64,000 bases of DNA from Bdellovibrionales bacterium (GTDB lineage: Bacteria; Bdellovibrionota; UBA1018; JADZFF01): positions 1 to 64,000 of the forward strand of contig JADZFF010000103.1 of the NCBI GenBank assembly GCA_020850015.1. Direction: 5' to 3'. The stretch's first letter is position 1. Each line of letters opens with the position of its first letter. Position numbers and translations under genes: made by a program. Below the pieces are notes generated by a model that saw only the letters and a list, made by a program, of their open reading frames with translations, was not told the origin of the DNA and made no database searches. Shown here piece by piece: positions 1 to 10,056 of this stretch.

Positions 1-535
1 AGGCGATCGCGAGCGCGTTCGTCGGGTCCGCCTGCGCCGCCGCCTGGTTTACCGTCACTGTCGGGCCCACGGTGTCGTAGGTCACCGAGTTGTCCGTGCT
101 CGTCGACGCCGCGCTCGTGTTGCCGGCGAGCGTTGCTGCGGCCGCCGCCGCAAGCGTGGGAACCAAGGTCCCCTCGGTTCCCAGGCCAGTGGCGCGAAGA
201 ACGAAGTCCCTCTGGTTGCCCATGTCGGTGATCACCCAGGTGACCCCACCCGCCGTTCCGGTCTGCACGATGTCCGTGACGTCGAAGCTCAGCGGATCGA
301 TCGTCTCGGCGAAGGAGATCTCCCAAGAAACGGGAAGGGCGGTGGCGGGATCAGCCTGCACGACGCTCTGCTCGATCGTGACCGAGAACCCGTTGACGGT
401 CTGGAGGGTCTGCCCCCCGGCCCCGCCCCCGGCGCCATTCCCGAAAGGATTGCTGAACTGCGCACTGCAGCCCTGCAACGCTCCCGCGGCGAATAAGAAC
501 AGGCCAATCCTCGAAAGGCCGATTCCGTCCGTCAT
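1..535 (-). CDS. Repeat-containing surface lipoprotein, truncated by window edge
   Basis: Manual translation of minus strand from ATG at 535: MTDGIGLSRIGLFLFAAGALQGCSAQFSNPFGNG...SVTIEQSVVQADPATALPVSWEISF...VGPTVTVNQAAAQADPTNALAIA; lipobox LQGC and two copies of a (S/T)VT(I/V)xQxxxQADPxxAL unit; open at base 1, so absent from the ORF track. Confidence 0.8.
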   Translation of the reverse strand, partial: MTDGIGLSRIGLFLFAAGALQGCSAQFSNPFGNGAGGGAGGQTLQTVNGFSVTIEQSVVQADPATALPVSWEISFAETIDPLSFDVTDIVQTGTAGGVTWVITDMGNQRDFVLRATGLGTEGTLVPTLAAAAAATLAGNTSAASTSTDNSVTYDTVGPTVTVNQAAAQADPTNALAIA

Positions 536-612
536 CACAACAACCTACGTCCCTACGCACTGCCTTTTTCTCGGGGCTTTCGCGGACGAAGCCCCCTGGC
601 CATGCGCTCTAG

Positions 613-634
613 ATCTATAGTATACCATATAGAT
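613..634. repeat. AT-rich inverted repeat ATCTATA-N8-TATAGAT upstream of the lipoprotein gene
   Basis: Perfect 7-bp arms in a GC-rich context, between the end of the acyltransferase gene and the start at 535. Confidence 0.5.
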
Positions 635-640
635 ACACTA

Positions 641-1582
641 TCAGGAGTGGTCGGGTACGGCGGGGATGTGTCGCGTGGGACCCTCCGGCGCCCGGAAGCG
701 GCCCTCACGCCGAAGGCCGGCCATGAGCCGATCCTTTTCCACGAACCGCTCCACCAGCCAGGAATCCAATGCCTCGGCCGAGACCGGCAGATCCGACAGC
801 GGCGTGCGGCGCGCGTAGACGTGAACCTCCCGCACGCGTCCCTGGAACATTTGCCAAAGCGTGGGAATCCCGCCCGGAAACCCCAGAGTCAGGTCGATCA
901 CGGCGTCGGCGTGACCACGCAGCCCTTCCACGGCGGCGACGAAACCCCGAGTCCGGGGCAGCAGGACTTCCTGGAGATCGGGCAACCCGGCTCTCCGTCC
1001 GAAACGGCGCGAACGCTCACGCTTCGACTCCGTGATCCGCGTCCCTTCGGGGAACGTCATCAGCCAGAGGGGCAGCTTCTCGTCCCGGAAAGCGGCGAAG
1101 GTGGCCCGCACGGTCTCGCGATCCTCCGTCCAGGCGCGCTTCACGAACAGGCAGCCCAGCATCTGCATTCCCCAACCGATCAGGGGAACGTACTTGAGTC
1201 CGTGCTTCACCACCCACTTCATGTCGCCCAGGCGCCCCTGGCTCGCGGCCAGGCAGAGGAGCGCGGGGATGTCGGACATCTGCTGGTGGTTGCACACCAC
1301 GATCGCGTTCTCCCCAGGCAAGAGCCCGTCACCGCTCACCACCAGGCGCATGCCGTTGATCCGCGTGAGCCACCACGCGCAGATCCCCCACCAGAAGCCG
1401 GCGCAGGCGCGATTGATTCCTCGGTAGGCGCGCCGTGAGACCGGAAGCATCAAGACGCCCACGAGCTGGACGCCGTTGACCGGCAGAAGGGCGACGAGGA
1501 TCACCGTCGAGGAAACCGCGCCCCGAAGAAACCAGACCAGGCGGGCACCCAGGCCGCTGGCGGGCGGAAGTCGATACAGCAT
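641..1582 (-). CDS. Lysophospholipid acyltransferase family protein (PlsC/YihG-like)
   Basis: NHQQMSDIPALL (NHx4D-type motif) and FPEGTRITESKR; start trimmed to MLYRLPPASG. Confidence 0.85.
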   Translation of the reverse strand: MLYRLPPASGLGARLVWFLRGAVSSTVILVALLPVNGVQLVGVLMLPVSRRAYRGINRACAGFWWGICAWWLTRINGMRLVVSGDGLLPGENAIVVCNHQQMSDIPALLCLAASQGRLGDMKWVVKHGLKYVPLIGWGMQMLGCLFVKRAWTEDRETVRATFAAFRDEKLPLWLMTFPEGTRITESKRERSRRFGRRAGLPDLQEVLLPRTRGFVAAVEGLRGHADAVIDLTLGFPGGIPTLWQMFQGRVREVHVYARRTPLSDLPVSAEALDSWLVERFVEKDRLMAGLRREGRFRAPEGPTRHIPAVPDHS

Positions 1583-1702
1583 GACCCAAGGACTTATCAG
1601 GGGCCTGGGGCTCGCGCCAGCCCGCGGGAGCACCGTGCGGCTCGACGACCGCCTTCCGAAACGTGGTCGCGCTTTGACGCACTCCAAGGTACAGTAGGAG
1701 CC

Positions 1703-1891
1703 ATGTTCGGCTTGAGCTTAGGGCATGTCCTGATCCTGCTGGTCGTGGTGCTCCTGTTTGGCGCGAAGCGCCTGCCGGAGCTCGGCAGCGCCCTGGGCAA
1801 GGGCCTTCGGGCCTTCCGCAAGGGCATCGAAGGCCCCCTCGACGACGAGGGAACCAAGAAGGTCGAAGGCGACAAGGACCGGAAGGACTGA
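1703..1891 (+). CDS. tatA: Twin-arginine translocase TatA/TatE family subunit
   Basis: MFGLSLGHVLILLVVVLLFGAKRLPELGSALGKGLRAFRKG: TM plus amphipathic helix with FGxxRLPELG hinge. Confidence 0.93.
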   Translation: MFGLSLGHVLILLVVVLLFGAKRLPELGSALGKGLRAFRKGIEGPLDDEGTKKVEGDKDRKD

Positions 1892-1893
1892 CA

Positions 1894-1930
1894 GCAGCGC
1901 CTGCTCAGGCGGCGCTGCGGTTCTTTTTCT
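1894..1930 (+). terminator. Putative Rho-independent terminator of tatA
   Basis: GCAGCGCC-loop-GGCGCTGC followed by GGTTCTTTTTCT. Confidence 0.65.
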
Positions 1931-2028
1931 CCGCGGCCGGCTCGGGCACATGAACCTGGATCAACGCGGACGGCTCAGCCTGCCAGATTCGCATCCCGGC
2001 GCAGCGGCCCCGTCACTCACGTCGCACC

Positions 2029-2586
2029 TCAGAAACTCACCCCCACCACCAGCTGCGCCGCGGGAAGCCAGCCGCGCACCTCATCCACGTCCACTTCGCC
2101 GGTCAGGGGCCCATCGGTCACCCTCACGGTGGACGGCAGCTCCAGGTAGGCCAGCACCAGGGCCGGCCGAAGCCGCACCGGGCCCCAGGCAAACTGGTAT
2201 CCAGCCGAAACGAGCCCCCCCCAGGCCGTGAGCTCGCCAACGAGCGGGTCCTCGCCCGGCGGGCGGTCCTCGAACGCGGCCGGCAGCCGGAAGGCCCAGG
2301 CCGAAGCCACCCAGCCCGAACCCAGGGCCGAGCCCGTGAAGTGATGGTCCACATGCACGCCGATCCCGGTCCCGGAGATCGCCACGGTATCGAAGCTCAG
2401 GTCCATGCGCACGAGCTCCAGCCCCGCAGCCCACCGCTCGTGAAACGAGGCCGTGGCGCCCGCGAAAAAGAGCCCACTGACGAGCCCCACACCATCCGCC
2501 CAAATCCCAACGCGGGGCGGCTCAGCTCGCGAGGCATTCGCCCAGAAGAGAGCGCTCGACAGTGCAAAAAGAACTTTAATTCTCAC
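2029..2586 (-). CDS. Predicted outer-membrane beta-barrel protein
   Basis: Signal peptide MRIKVLFALSSALFWANASRA, alternating amphipathic strands, C-terminal aromatic ...VVGVSF. Confidence 0.6.
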   Translation of the reverse strand: MRIKVLFALSSALFWANASRAEPPRVGIWADGVGLVSGLFFAGATASFHERWAAGLELVRMDLSFDTVAISGTGIGVHVDHHFTGSALGSGWVASAWAFRLPAAFEDRPPGEDPLVGELTAWGGLVSAGYQFAWGPVRLRPALVLAYLELPSTVRVTDGPLTGEVDVDEVRGWLPAAQLVVGVSF

Positions 2587-2695
2587 AATTTAGCCGTGAA
2601 TTGCCGCTTGGATCGATGGGTTGACCGTTTTACTCGAATGGAATACGACCCGGGGGCAACTTCTCACGAAGCATTGGAAACGAAAAGGGGGCTCC

Positions 2696-4633
2696 ATGTC
2701 CGGCATCCGTCCGTTTGCGACCATCGCGGCAACGCTATGCGTCGTTATCTTTTCGGCCTCTGCCTTCGCGCTCGGAACCGTACGCCCGGAAGACGACGCC
2801 TTCCATGAATCCCTGGCCGCGAACATCCTCGAACCGCAGCAACCCGCCATCGCGATCGACATCGAGGGACTGGTGGAGCTGGTGGGTACCTCGGACGCCG
2901 CCCGCGATTACATCGAGCAGCTCCTCGCGCAGCTTCCCGCCGGATACCAGCTTTTCGCGCTCGACTCCTCCGAGAGAGCCGTCGCCGGCAGGCGTCCGCA
3001 GGCCGCGATCCGTAGGATGGCGGCCCTCCTCTCCCGCTACCGAATCCGGTACCTCCGAAACGACTTCGAGTTCTCGCCCTTCAACTCACACGAGCGGCGC
3101 TACAGCGAGGTGCAGCTCGAGAAGATCAAACGCATCAAGTTCGTCGAAAGCCTTCCCGTTGTGGGCGTGCTGGGGCGCCCCGTGCTCTCGGCTCCCCTCT
3201 ACGCGAATGCTGGAGTGAAGTGGATTCCGTTCAGCCGGCCGATCGTGGGTGAGCTTCCCGAGCTGGAGCGCAATCATCTGGCCTTCATCAACGGGCTGCT
3301 GAACCCCGACCGCGAACAGTGGCTCTGGGACGGGCTCAGCGCCTCGCGCGGCTCCTCCGGCAACTCCATCGAGTTCATCAGCTCGAACCCCGCCGCCGCG
3401 ACGGCTCTGCTCGATCTGGTGGAGAAGGCCGAAACCTTCATCCACGTCAGCAACTACGCGCTCGAGGACGACCCCTTCGGCCGCAGGCTCGAGGAGGCGC
3501 TTATCCGCCGCGCTCGCGCCGGCGTGAAGGTGCGCATGATCATCGACCGCGTCAGCATGGGCCCCTTTGGCTCCGACTACGGAATGGTGTGGCTCACCCG
3601 CCGCATGGTCCGCTCGCTGCGCGAGGGCGGCGTGGAGCTGCGTTTCCATGAGCTCATGCAAGACGGCGCGGGCGCGATGCCCGACCGCGGCCCCCTGACC
3701 CGCAGGCACCGCAAGTGGGTGATCGCCGACCGCGCCTCGGGCGGAACCCGCGAGATCGTGGCAATGGGAGGAAGCCGCGTGCTCGCGAGCTTCTCGTACG
3801 AGGATACGATCCCGCCCGTGACCACCAAGCTCCAGCGCCTGCTCGGCATCGGCTGGGGCCCGCACTGGGAGCTTAGTTTCCTCGCGCACGGGCCCGTCGT
3901 GGAGCGCATCCAGAGGCGTTTCGTGGAGGACTTCAAGTCCTACGGCGGGATTTTCACGCCCCAGGAAACCGCGGATCTCCTGGCGCCGCAAAGCCGCCAG
4001 GCCTCGAACACCACCCTGCGCTACGTACCGCACGAAACCTATCTGGATCAGAACTGCATCCAGGTGCTCCTCCGCCTGATGGAAGACCCGAACTCCGACA
4101 AGATCACGTTCGTGAACTCCTTCGTGCCCCCGGAGAGCTTCCTCCGCGCCATCGAGTCCGCCCGCGCGCGGGGCAAAAAGATCGAATGGATCATGGGCGG
4201 CGTGCACTTCGAGTTCAAGAAGCGGGTGAAACTCGTATCTCGGATGTTCCGCGCGGGGGTGGAGCTGCGCCTCATTCCGGTGCAGCTCCAGGTCAAACTC
4301 TACGGGAACGATCGGGTCTGGGCCTTCGGCACGCACAACCTCAAGAACCTCTCCCAGCGGGACACCGAGGACCTGATCGTCATGGAACGCGGCCAGGAGC
4401 AAGGGGCCGCGTTGGATGCCTACGTCGAGTCGCTCCGTCGGCGCTCGCACTTCGTGAACGACTACCTGAAGCCCGGCGCATCGAGCTCGGACGTGGAGGA
4501 GTTCGCGGAGGCGGCTCTGACCCCGAGCCCCGCGCCCGGACCTCAGGGAACCGCGGCTCAGGCGCAGAGCACCCTGGCCCAGTCCCTTTCAGCCGCCTGG
4601 AGTTTCCTCGTCACGCTTCCTTTTCACCATTGA
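2696..4633 (+). CDS. Secreted phospholipase D-like domain protein
   Basis: Signal peptide MSGIRPFATIAATLCVVIFSASAFA; HRKWVIAD (HxKxxxxD) and degenerate second motif QVKLYGNDRVWAFGTHN. Confidence 0.8.
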   Translation: MSGIRPFATIAATLCVVIFSASAFALGTVRPEDDAFHESLAANILEPQQPAIAIDIEGLVELVGTSDAARDYIEQLLAQLPAGYQLFALDSSERAVAGRRPQAAIRRMAALLSRYRIRYLRNDFEFSPFNSHERRYSEVQLEKIKRIKFVESLPVVGVLGRPVLSAPLYANAGVKWIPFSRPIVGELPELERNHLAFINGLLNPDREQWLWDGLSASRGSSGNSIEFISSNPAAATALLDLVEKAETFIHVSNYALEDDPFGRRLEEALIRRARAGVKVRMIIDRVSMGPFGSDYGMVWLTRRMVRSLREGGVELRFHELMQDGAGAMPDRGPLTRRHRKWVIADRASGGTREIVAMGGSRVLASFSYEDTIPPVTTKLQRLLGIGWGPHWELSFLAHGPVVERIQRRFVEDFKSYGGIFTPQETADLLAPQSRQASNTTLRYVPHETYLDQNCIQVLLRLMEDPNSDKITFVNSFVPPESFLRAIESARARGKKIEWIMGGVHFEFKKRVKLVSRMFRAGVELRLIPVQLQVKLYGNDRVWAFGTHNLKNLSQRDTEDLIVMERGQEQGAALDAYVESLRRRSHFVNDYLKPGASSSDVEEFAEAALTPSPAPGPQGTAAQAQSTLAQSLSAAWSFLVTLPFHH

Positions 4634-5083
4634 GGAGCGCCGGCCCAGTTCATTGAAGGTCTTGCCCGGCTCGTGTCCGTGCCGCGCGGCCGCGCCGAGA
4701 AGCCGCCGGCGCGCCCGCTCCGATTCGCGCTCGCCTCCCCAGGTCCGCGCCCGGCGCTCGAGCAGCTTCCTGAGCTCGGCCCCCTCGTCCGTGCCCAACT
4801 CCTCGTAGGCGCGCTCGATTTCGCCATCGGGCAGGGTCAGCCCCTCGCGCCGCGCAAGCAGGGCGATCGCCCTGGGGGAGTATCCCTTTCGAATCCAGCC
4901 GCGGATCCGTGCGGAAATGTAGAGGTCCTCCCTCAGCCAACCCTCGGAGGCCAGCTCTTCGGCGATTCGAAGGGCTTCGGCGCGCTCGCAGCCCCGCTTC
5001 TCCAGACCGGCCACGAGCTTCGCGCGGGAGAGATCCCGGCGCCCGAGCAGCCGAAGGGCCGTATTCTTGAAGTTCCGAGCCAT
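4589..5083 (-). CDS. recX: RecX-family regulatory protein
   Basis: MARNFKNTALRLLGRRDLSRAKLVAGLEKRGCE...ALRIAEELASEGWLREDLYISARIRGWIRKGYSPRAIALLARREGL. Confidence 0.8.
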   Translation of the reverse strand: MARNFKNTALRLLGRRDLSRAKLVAGLEKRGCERAEALRIAEELASEGWLREDLYISARIRGWIRKGYSPRAIALLARREGLTLPDGEIERAYEELGTDEGAELRKLLERRARTWGGERESERARRRLLGAAARHGHEPGKTFNELGRRSSMVKRKRDEETPGG

Positions 5084-5410
5084 CCCTCTGCTTATAGCTG
5101 ATCCTCGCCGACCGCGCGGGCTCAGAGGCAATTCCCGACCAGGCGAATCCGCTTCAAGTTCCCCGAGCTCGCGAGATCGGGCGCGTTCTCACACCAAGGC
5201 GCGTTTCGGCCCCGAGCGCCCTGCGCGGTTGACTCCCCCAGGCGATGGGTTACAAAGAGCGCGTCCGCGCCAAAAACCCCTGAGACTCCCGGGTCTTTCG
5301 CTGTTTTTTGAGCGGGCGGAATCTCCGATCGAACCCCTCCCGGGCTTCCGGCCCGAGTCTTGCGTTCGGACGGCGAGTCCATAAAACCAACATCCAAGGG
5401 GGAATTACCC

Positions 5411-7069
5411 GTGTCTGTGCTTTCCGCTCCTCGCGCCTCGATCGCGGGCCTCGTGCTGACCACTTTGCTCTTCGCAGCCTGCTCGGGCGACAAGAACACG
5501 CCCGTCTCCGAAGGCACCAAGAACCAGATTCTTCACATCGGAAACGGCACCGAGCCGGCCGACCTCGATCCCCATGTCGTCACCGGCGTCCCGGAGCACA
5601 AGCTCATCATGGCTTTCTTCGAAGGCCTCGTAATGCCGCACCCGAAGACGCTCGCCCCCGAGCCGGGCATGGCCGAGAGCTGGTCCGTCTCGCGCGATCA
5701 GAAGACCTACACCTTCAAGATCCGCAAGAACGGCAAGTGGTCCAACGGCGACTCCTACAACGCCAACGACGTTCTCTATTCCTGGAAACGCTGCCTTTCG
5801 CCGGCGCTCGGCTCCGAGTACGCCTACATGCTCTTCAGCGTGAAGAACGCCGAGCAGTACAACAAAGGCGAGCTCAAGGACTTCGCCGAGGTGGGCGTGA
5901 AGGCCCTGGACGACTACACGCTCCAGGTCACCCTCGCCAACCCGACGCCCTACTTCCTCTCCCTCCTGTCGCACTACTCCACCTGGCCCGTGCACAAGGC
6001 CACGATCGAGAAGTTCGGCAAGGTCGACGAGCGCGGCACGCCCTGGACGCGCGCCGGCAACTTGGTCGGCAACGGCCCGTTCATCCTCAAGAAGTGGGAG
6101 ATGAACAAGATCATCGTCGCCGAGCGCAACCCGAACTACTGGGACGCCGAGAAGGTGCGCCTGAAAGAGATCCACTTCTACCCCGTGGACAACCTGGCCA
6201 CCGAGGAGCGCATGTTCCGCTCGGGCCAGATCCACATCACGAGCACGGTGCCGCCGGATAAGATCGAGGTCTACGCCAAGGAAAACCCCGAGCTGATCCG
6301 CATCAACCCCTACCTGGGCACCTACTACTACCGGATCAACGTCACGAAAAAGCCCTTCGACGACGCCCGCGTCCGCCGCGCCTTCGCCATGTCCGTGGAC
6401 CGCAAGACGCTCGTGGAGAAGGTTTCCAAGGGCGGCGAGTTGCCCTCCTTCTCCTTCGTGCCGGCCGACACCGCCGGTTACACGCCCCAGCACTCGATCC
6501 CCTACGACATCGAAGGCGCGAAGAAGCTCCTCGCTGACGCGGGGTTCCCGGAAGGCAAAGGGCTGCCGAAGGCCGAGCTCCTCTACAACACCTCTGAAGG
6601 CCACCAGAAGATCGCCCAGGCCCTTCAGCAGATGTGGAAGGTGAACCTCGGCGTGGAAGTGGCTCTCGTGAACCAAGACTGGAAAGTCTACCTCGCGAGC
6701 CAAAAGGCCATGGACTACTTCATGGCCCGCGCCGGCTGGATCGGCGACTACGCCGATCCCACGACCTTTATGGACATGTTCGTCACCGGCGGCGGCAACA
6801 ACCAGACCGGCTGGTCGAACAAGGAGTACGATCGCCTGATCCGCCAGGCGGCCGAGACCGGCTCGCAGGAAGCCCGCTACGCGATCTTCCAGAAAGCCGA
6901 GAAGATCCTGCTCGAGGAAGCTCCCATCATCCCGCTCTACACCTACACGAACAAGGCGCTCATCTCGCCCGACGTGAAGGGCTGGGAAAAGAACATCCTC
7001 GACAACCACCCCTACAAGTACGTGCACCTCTCGTCGGAAGGCGAGGCGGGCACGCTCAGCAAGAAGTGA
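5411..7069 (+). CDS. oppA: Peptide ABC transporter substrate-binding lipoprotein (OppA)
   Basis: GTG start giving MSVLSAPRASIAGLVLTTLLFAAC lipobox; SBP family 5 features (PADLDPHVVTG, WSNGDSYNANDVLYSWKR, RRAFAMSVDRKTLV). Confidence 0.9.
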   Translation: MSVLSAPRASIAGLVLTTLLFAACSGDKNTPVSEGTKNQILHIGNGTEPADLDPHVVTGVPEHKLIMAFFEGLVMPHPKTLAPEPGMAESWSVSRDQKTYTFKIRKNGKWSNGDSYNANDVLYSWKRCLSPALGSEYAYMLFSVKNAEQYNKGELKDFAEVGVKALDDYTLQVTLANPTPYFLSLLSHYSTWPVHKATIEKFGKVDERGTPWTRAGNLVGNGPFILKKWEMNKIIVAERNPNYWDAEKVRLKEIHFYPVDNLATEERMFRSGQIHITSTVPPDKIEVYAKENPELIRINPYLGTYYYRINVTKKPFDDARVRRAFAMSVDRKTLVEKVSKGGELPSFSFVPADTAGYTPQHSIPYDIEGAKKLLADAGFPEGKGLPKAELLYNTSEGHQKIAQALQQMWKVNLGVEVALVNQDWKVYLASQKAMDYFMARAGWIGDYADPTTFMDMFVTGGGNNQTGWSNKEYDRLIRQAAETGSQEARYAIFQKAEKILLEEAPIIPLYTYTNKALISPDVKGWEKNILDNHPYKYVHLSSEGEAGTLSKK

Positions 7070-7075
7070 CGTGAG

Positions 7076-7112
7076 CCGGGCCCGGGCCGCCTCCGAGGCG
7101 CGCCCGGGCCGG
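7076..7112 (+). repeat. GC-rich stem-loop between oppA and oppB
   Basis: CCGGGCCCGGGC / GCCCGGGCCGG arms (one bulge) enclosing CGCCTC-C-GAGGCG. Confidence 0.65.
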
Positions 7113-7144
7113 TCCGTCCGAAGGCGTAGATCGGATCCAGGACG

Positions 7145-8080
7145 ATGTTGAAGTTCATCATCAAGCGTTTCGCGGCCGCGATCCCCGTGCTGCTCGTCGT
7201 GACCACGCTCACGTTTTTTCTCGTCCGCATCGCGCCGGGCGGCCCCTTCGACACCGAGAAGGCCGTGTCCGCCGAGGTGATGCAGGCCCTGAAGCGCCGC
7301 TACAACCTCGACCAGCCCGTCTACGTCCAGTACTTCGACTACATGAAGAACGCGATCCAGGGCGACCTGGGCCCCTCTTTCAAGTATCCCGGCCGCACCG
7401 TCACCGAGATGGTGAAGACAGGCTTGCCTGTGACCTTCGAGCTCGGCGTTTACGCCATGATCTGGGCCCTGCTCATCGGCGTCACCGCGGGCGTGGTGGC
7501 CTCGCTCCGGCCGAACACCGCGCAGGACTACGTGCCCATGACGATGTCGATGATCGGCATCTGCCTGCCGTCCGTGCTTCTGGGGCCGCTCTTAGTGCTC
7601 GTATTCGGCCTTTGGTTCGAATGGCTGCCCGTGTCCGGATGGGACTCCTGGCAGCACAAGATCCTGCCCTCGCTCACGCTGGGCTCCGGCTACGCGGCCT
7701 ACATCGCGCGCCTGAGCCGCGGCGGCATGCTGGAGATCCTTTCGCAGGACTTCATCCGCACCGCGCGCGCGAAAGGGCTCTCGAACACGGCGGTGGTCTT
7801 CAAGCACGCCATGCGCGGAGGCCTGGGCCCCGTGATCAGCTTCATCGGACCAGCCATCGCGGGCCTGCTCTCGGGCTCCTTCGTCACCGAAACCGTGTTC
7901 CAGATCCAGGGCATCGGCCGTTTCTACGTGCAGGCCGCCTTCAACCGCGACTACACGATGATCCTCGGAACCACGGTGCTCTTTTCGGTGATGATCGTGT
8001 TCTTCAACCTGCTCTCGGACATCATGGCGGTATGGGCCAACCCCCGCCTGAAGTTCGAAACCTCGAAGGGAGCGCGCTGA
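7145..8080 (+). CDS. oppB: Oligopeptide ABC transporter permease OppB
   Basis: BPD-transporter permease; conserved N-terminus MLKFIIKRFAAAIPVLLVVTTLTFFLVRIAPGGPFD; operon position. Confidence 0.92.
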   Translation: MLKFIIKRFAAAIPVLLVVTTLTFFLVRIAPGGPFDTEKAVSAEVMQALKRRYNLDQPVYVQYFDYMKNAIQGDLGPSFKYPGRTVTEMVKTGLPVTFELGVYAMIWALLIGVTAGVVASLRPNTAQDYVPMTMSMIGICLPSVLLGPLLVLVFGLWFEWLPVSGWDSWQHKILPSLTLGSGYAAYIARLSRGGMLEILSQDFIRTARAKGLSNTAVVFKHAMRGGLGPVISFIGPAIAGLLSGSFVTETVFQIQGIGRFYVQAAFNRDYTMILGTTVLFSVMIVFFNLLSDIMAVWANPRLKFETSKGAR

Positions 8081-8081
8081 G

Positions 8082-9011
8082 ATGTCGGCAGCCACTGAGA
8101 CCGTGAAATCGGCTCCAGGCAGCGATGAGCTTTCCCGCGCCCAGTCCGGGATGGACGTGGAGCAGGGCACTTCGCTCTGGACCGACGCCTGGATCCGCCT
8201 CAAGAGGAACCGCATGGCCCTCGCGGGCGGCATTTTTCTTGTGTCGCTTACTCTGATGGCGCTCGTGACGCCCTGGATCGCCCCCTACACCTACGAGGGC
8301 CAGGACCTGCAGCTCGGTGCCTCGGCGCCCTCGGCCGCCCACTGGCTGGGCACGGATACCTTGGGCCGCGACCTTCTCACCCGCATCATGTACGGCAGCC
8401 GGATTTCGCTCATGGTGGGGTTTCTCGCCACCGCCGTGGCGCTCCTGATCGGCGTGCTCTACGGCACGATCTCGGGCTTCCTCGGAGGCCGCGCGGACAT
8501 GCTCATGATGCGAATCGTGGACACGCTCTACGCCCTGCCCTTCATCATCTTCGTGATCCTGCTCATGGTGATCTTCGGCAGGAACCTGCTCCTGCTCTTC
8601 ATGGCGATCGGCGCGGTGGAGTGGCCCACGATGGCCCGCATCGTGCGCGGGCAGGTGCTGAACCTCAGGCGCCAGGAGTTCGTGGAGGCCGCGATCGCGA
8701 TGGGCCTTTCGAACCGCAAGATCATCCTGCGCCACCTGATCCCAAACGTGCTCGGCCCCATCATCGTGTACACCACGCTCACGATCCCGAGCGTGATGCT
8801 GCTCGAGGCCTTCCTGAGCTTCCTGGGTCTGGGCGTGCAGCCGCCCATGAGCTCCTGGGGCCTGCTGATCTCGGCGGGCGCCGAGAGCATGGAAGAGTAT
8901 CCCTGGCTCCTGATTTTCCCGGGCCTGGTGCTCTCCCTCACGCTCTTTTCGCTGAATTTCCTGGGCGACGGCCTGCGCGACGCGCTCGATCCCAAGGCCT
9001 CGAAGGACTGA
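8082..9011 (+). CDS. oppC: Oligopeptide ABC transporter permease OppC
   Basis: HWLGTDTLGRDLLTRIMYGSRISL and EAFLSFLGLGVQPPMSSWG motifs. Confidence 0.93.
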   Translation: MSAATETVKSAPGSDELSRAQSGMDVEQGTSLWTDAWIRLKRNRMALAGGIFLVSLTLMALVTPWIAPYTYEGQDLQLGASAPSAAHWLGTDTLGRDLLTRIMYGSRISLMVGFLATAVALLIGVLYGTISGFLGGRADMLMMRIVDTLYALPFIIFVILLMVIFGRNLLLLFMAIGAVEWPTMARIVRGQVLNLRRQEFVEAAIAMGLSNRKIILRHLIPNVLGPIIVYTTLTIPSVMLLEAFLSFLGLGVQPPMSSWGLLISAGAESMEEYPWLLIFPGLVLSLTLFSLNFLGDGLRDALDPKASKD

Positions 9012-9015
9012 GCCG

Positions 9016-10052
<1,037 letters not shown>

Positions 10053-10056
<4 letters not shown>

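Noticed and set aside
3086-7027. Large minus-strand ORFs (3086..4450, 5405..7027)
   Set aside because: Opposite PLD-like and oppA genes with clear family motifs; composition typical of shadow ORFs
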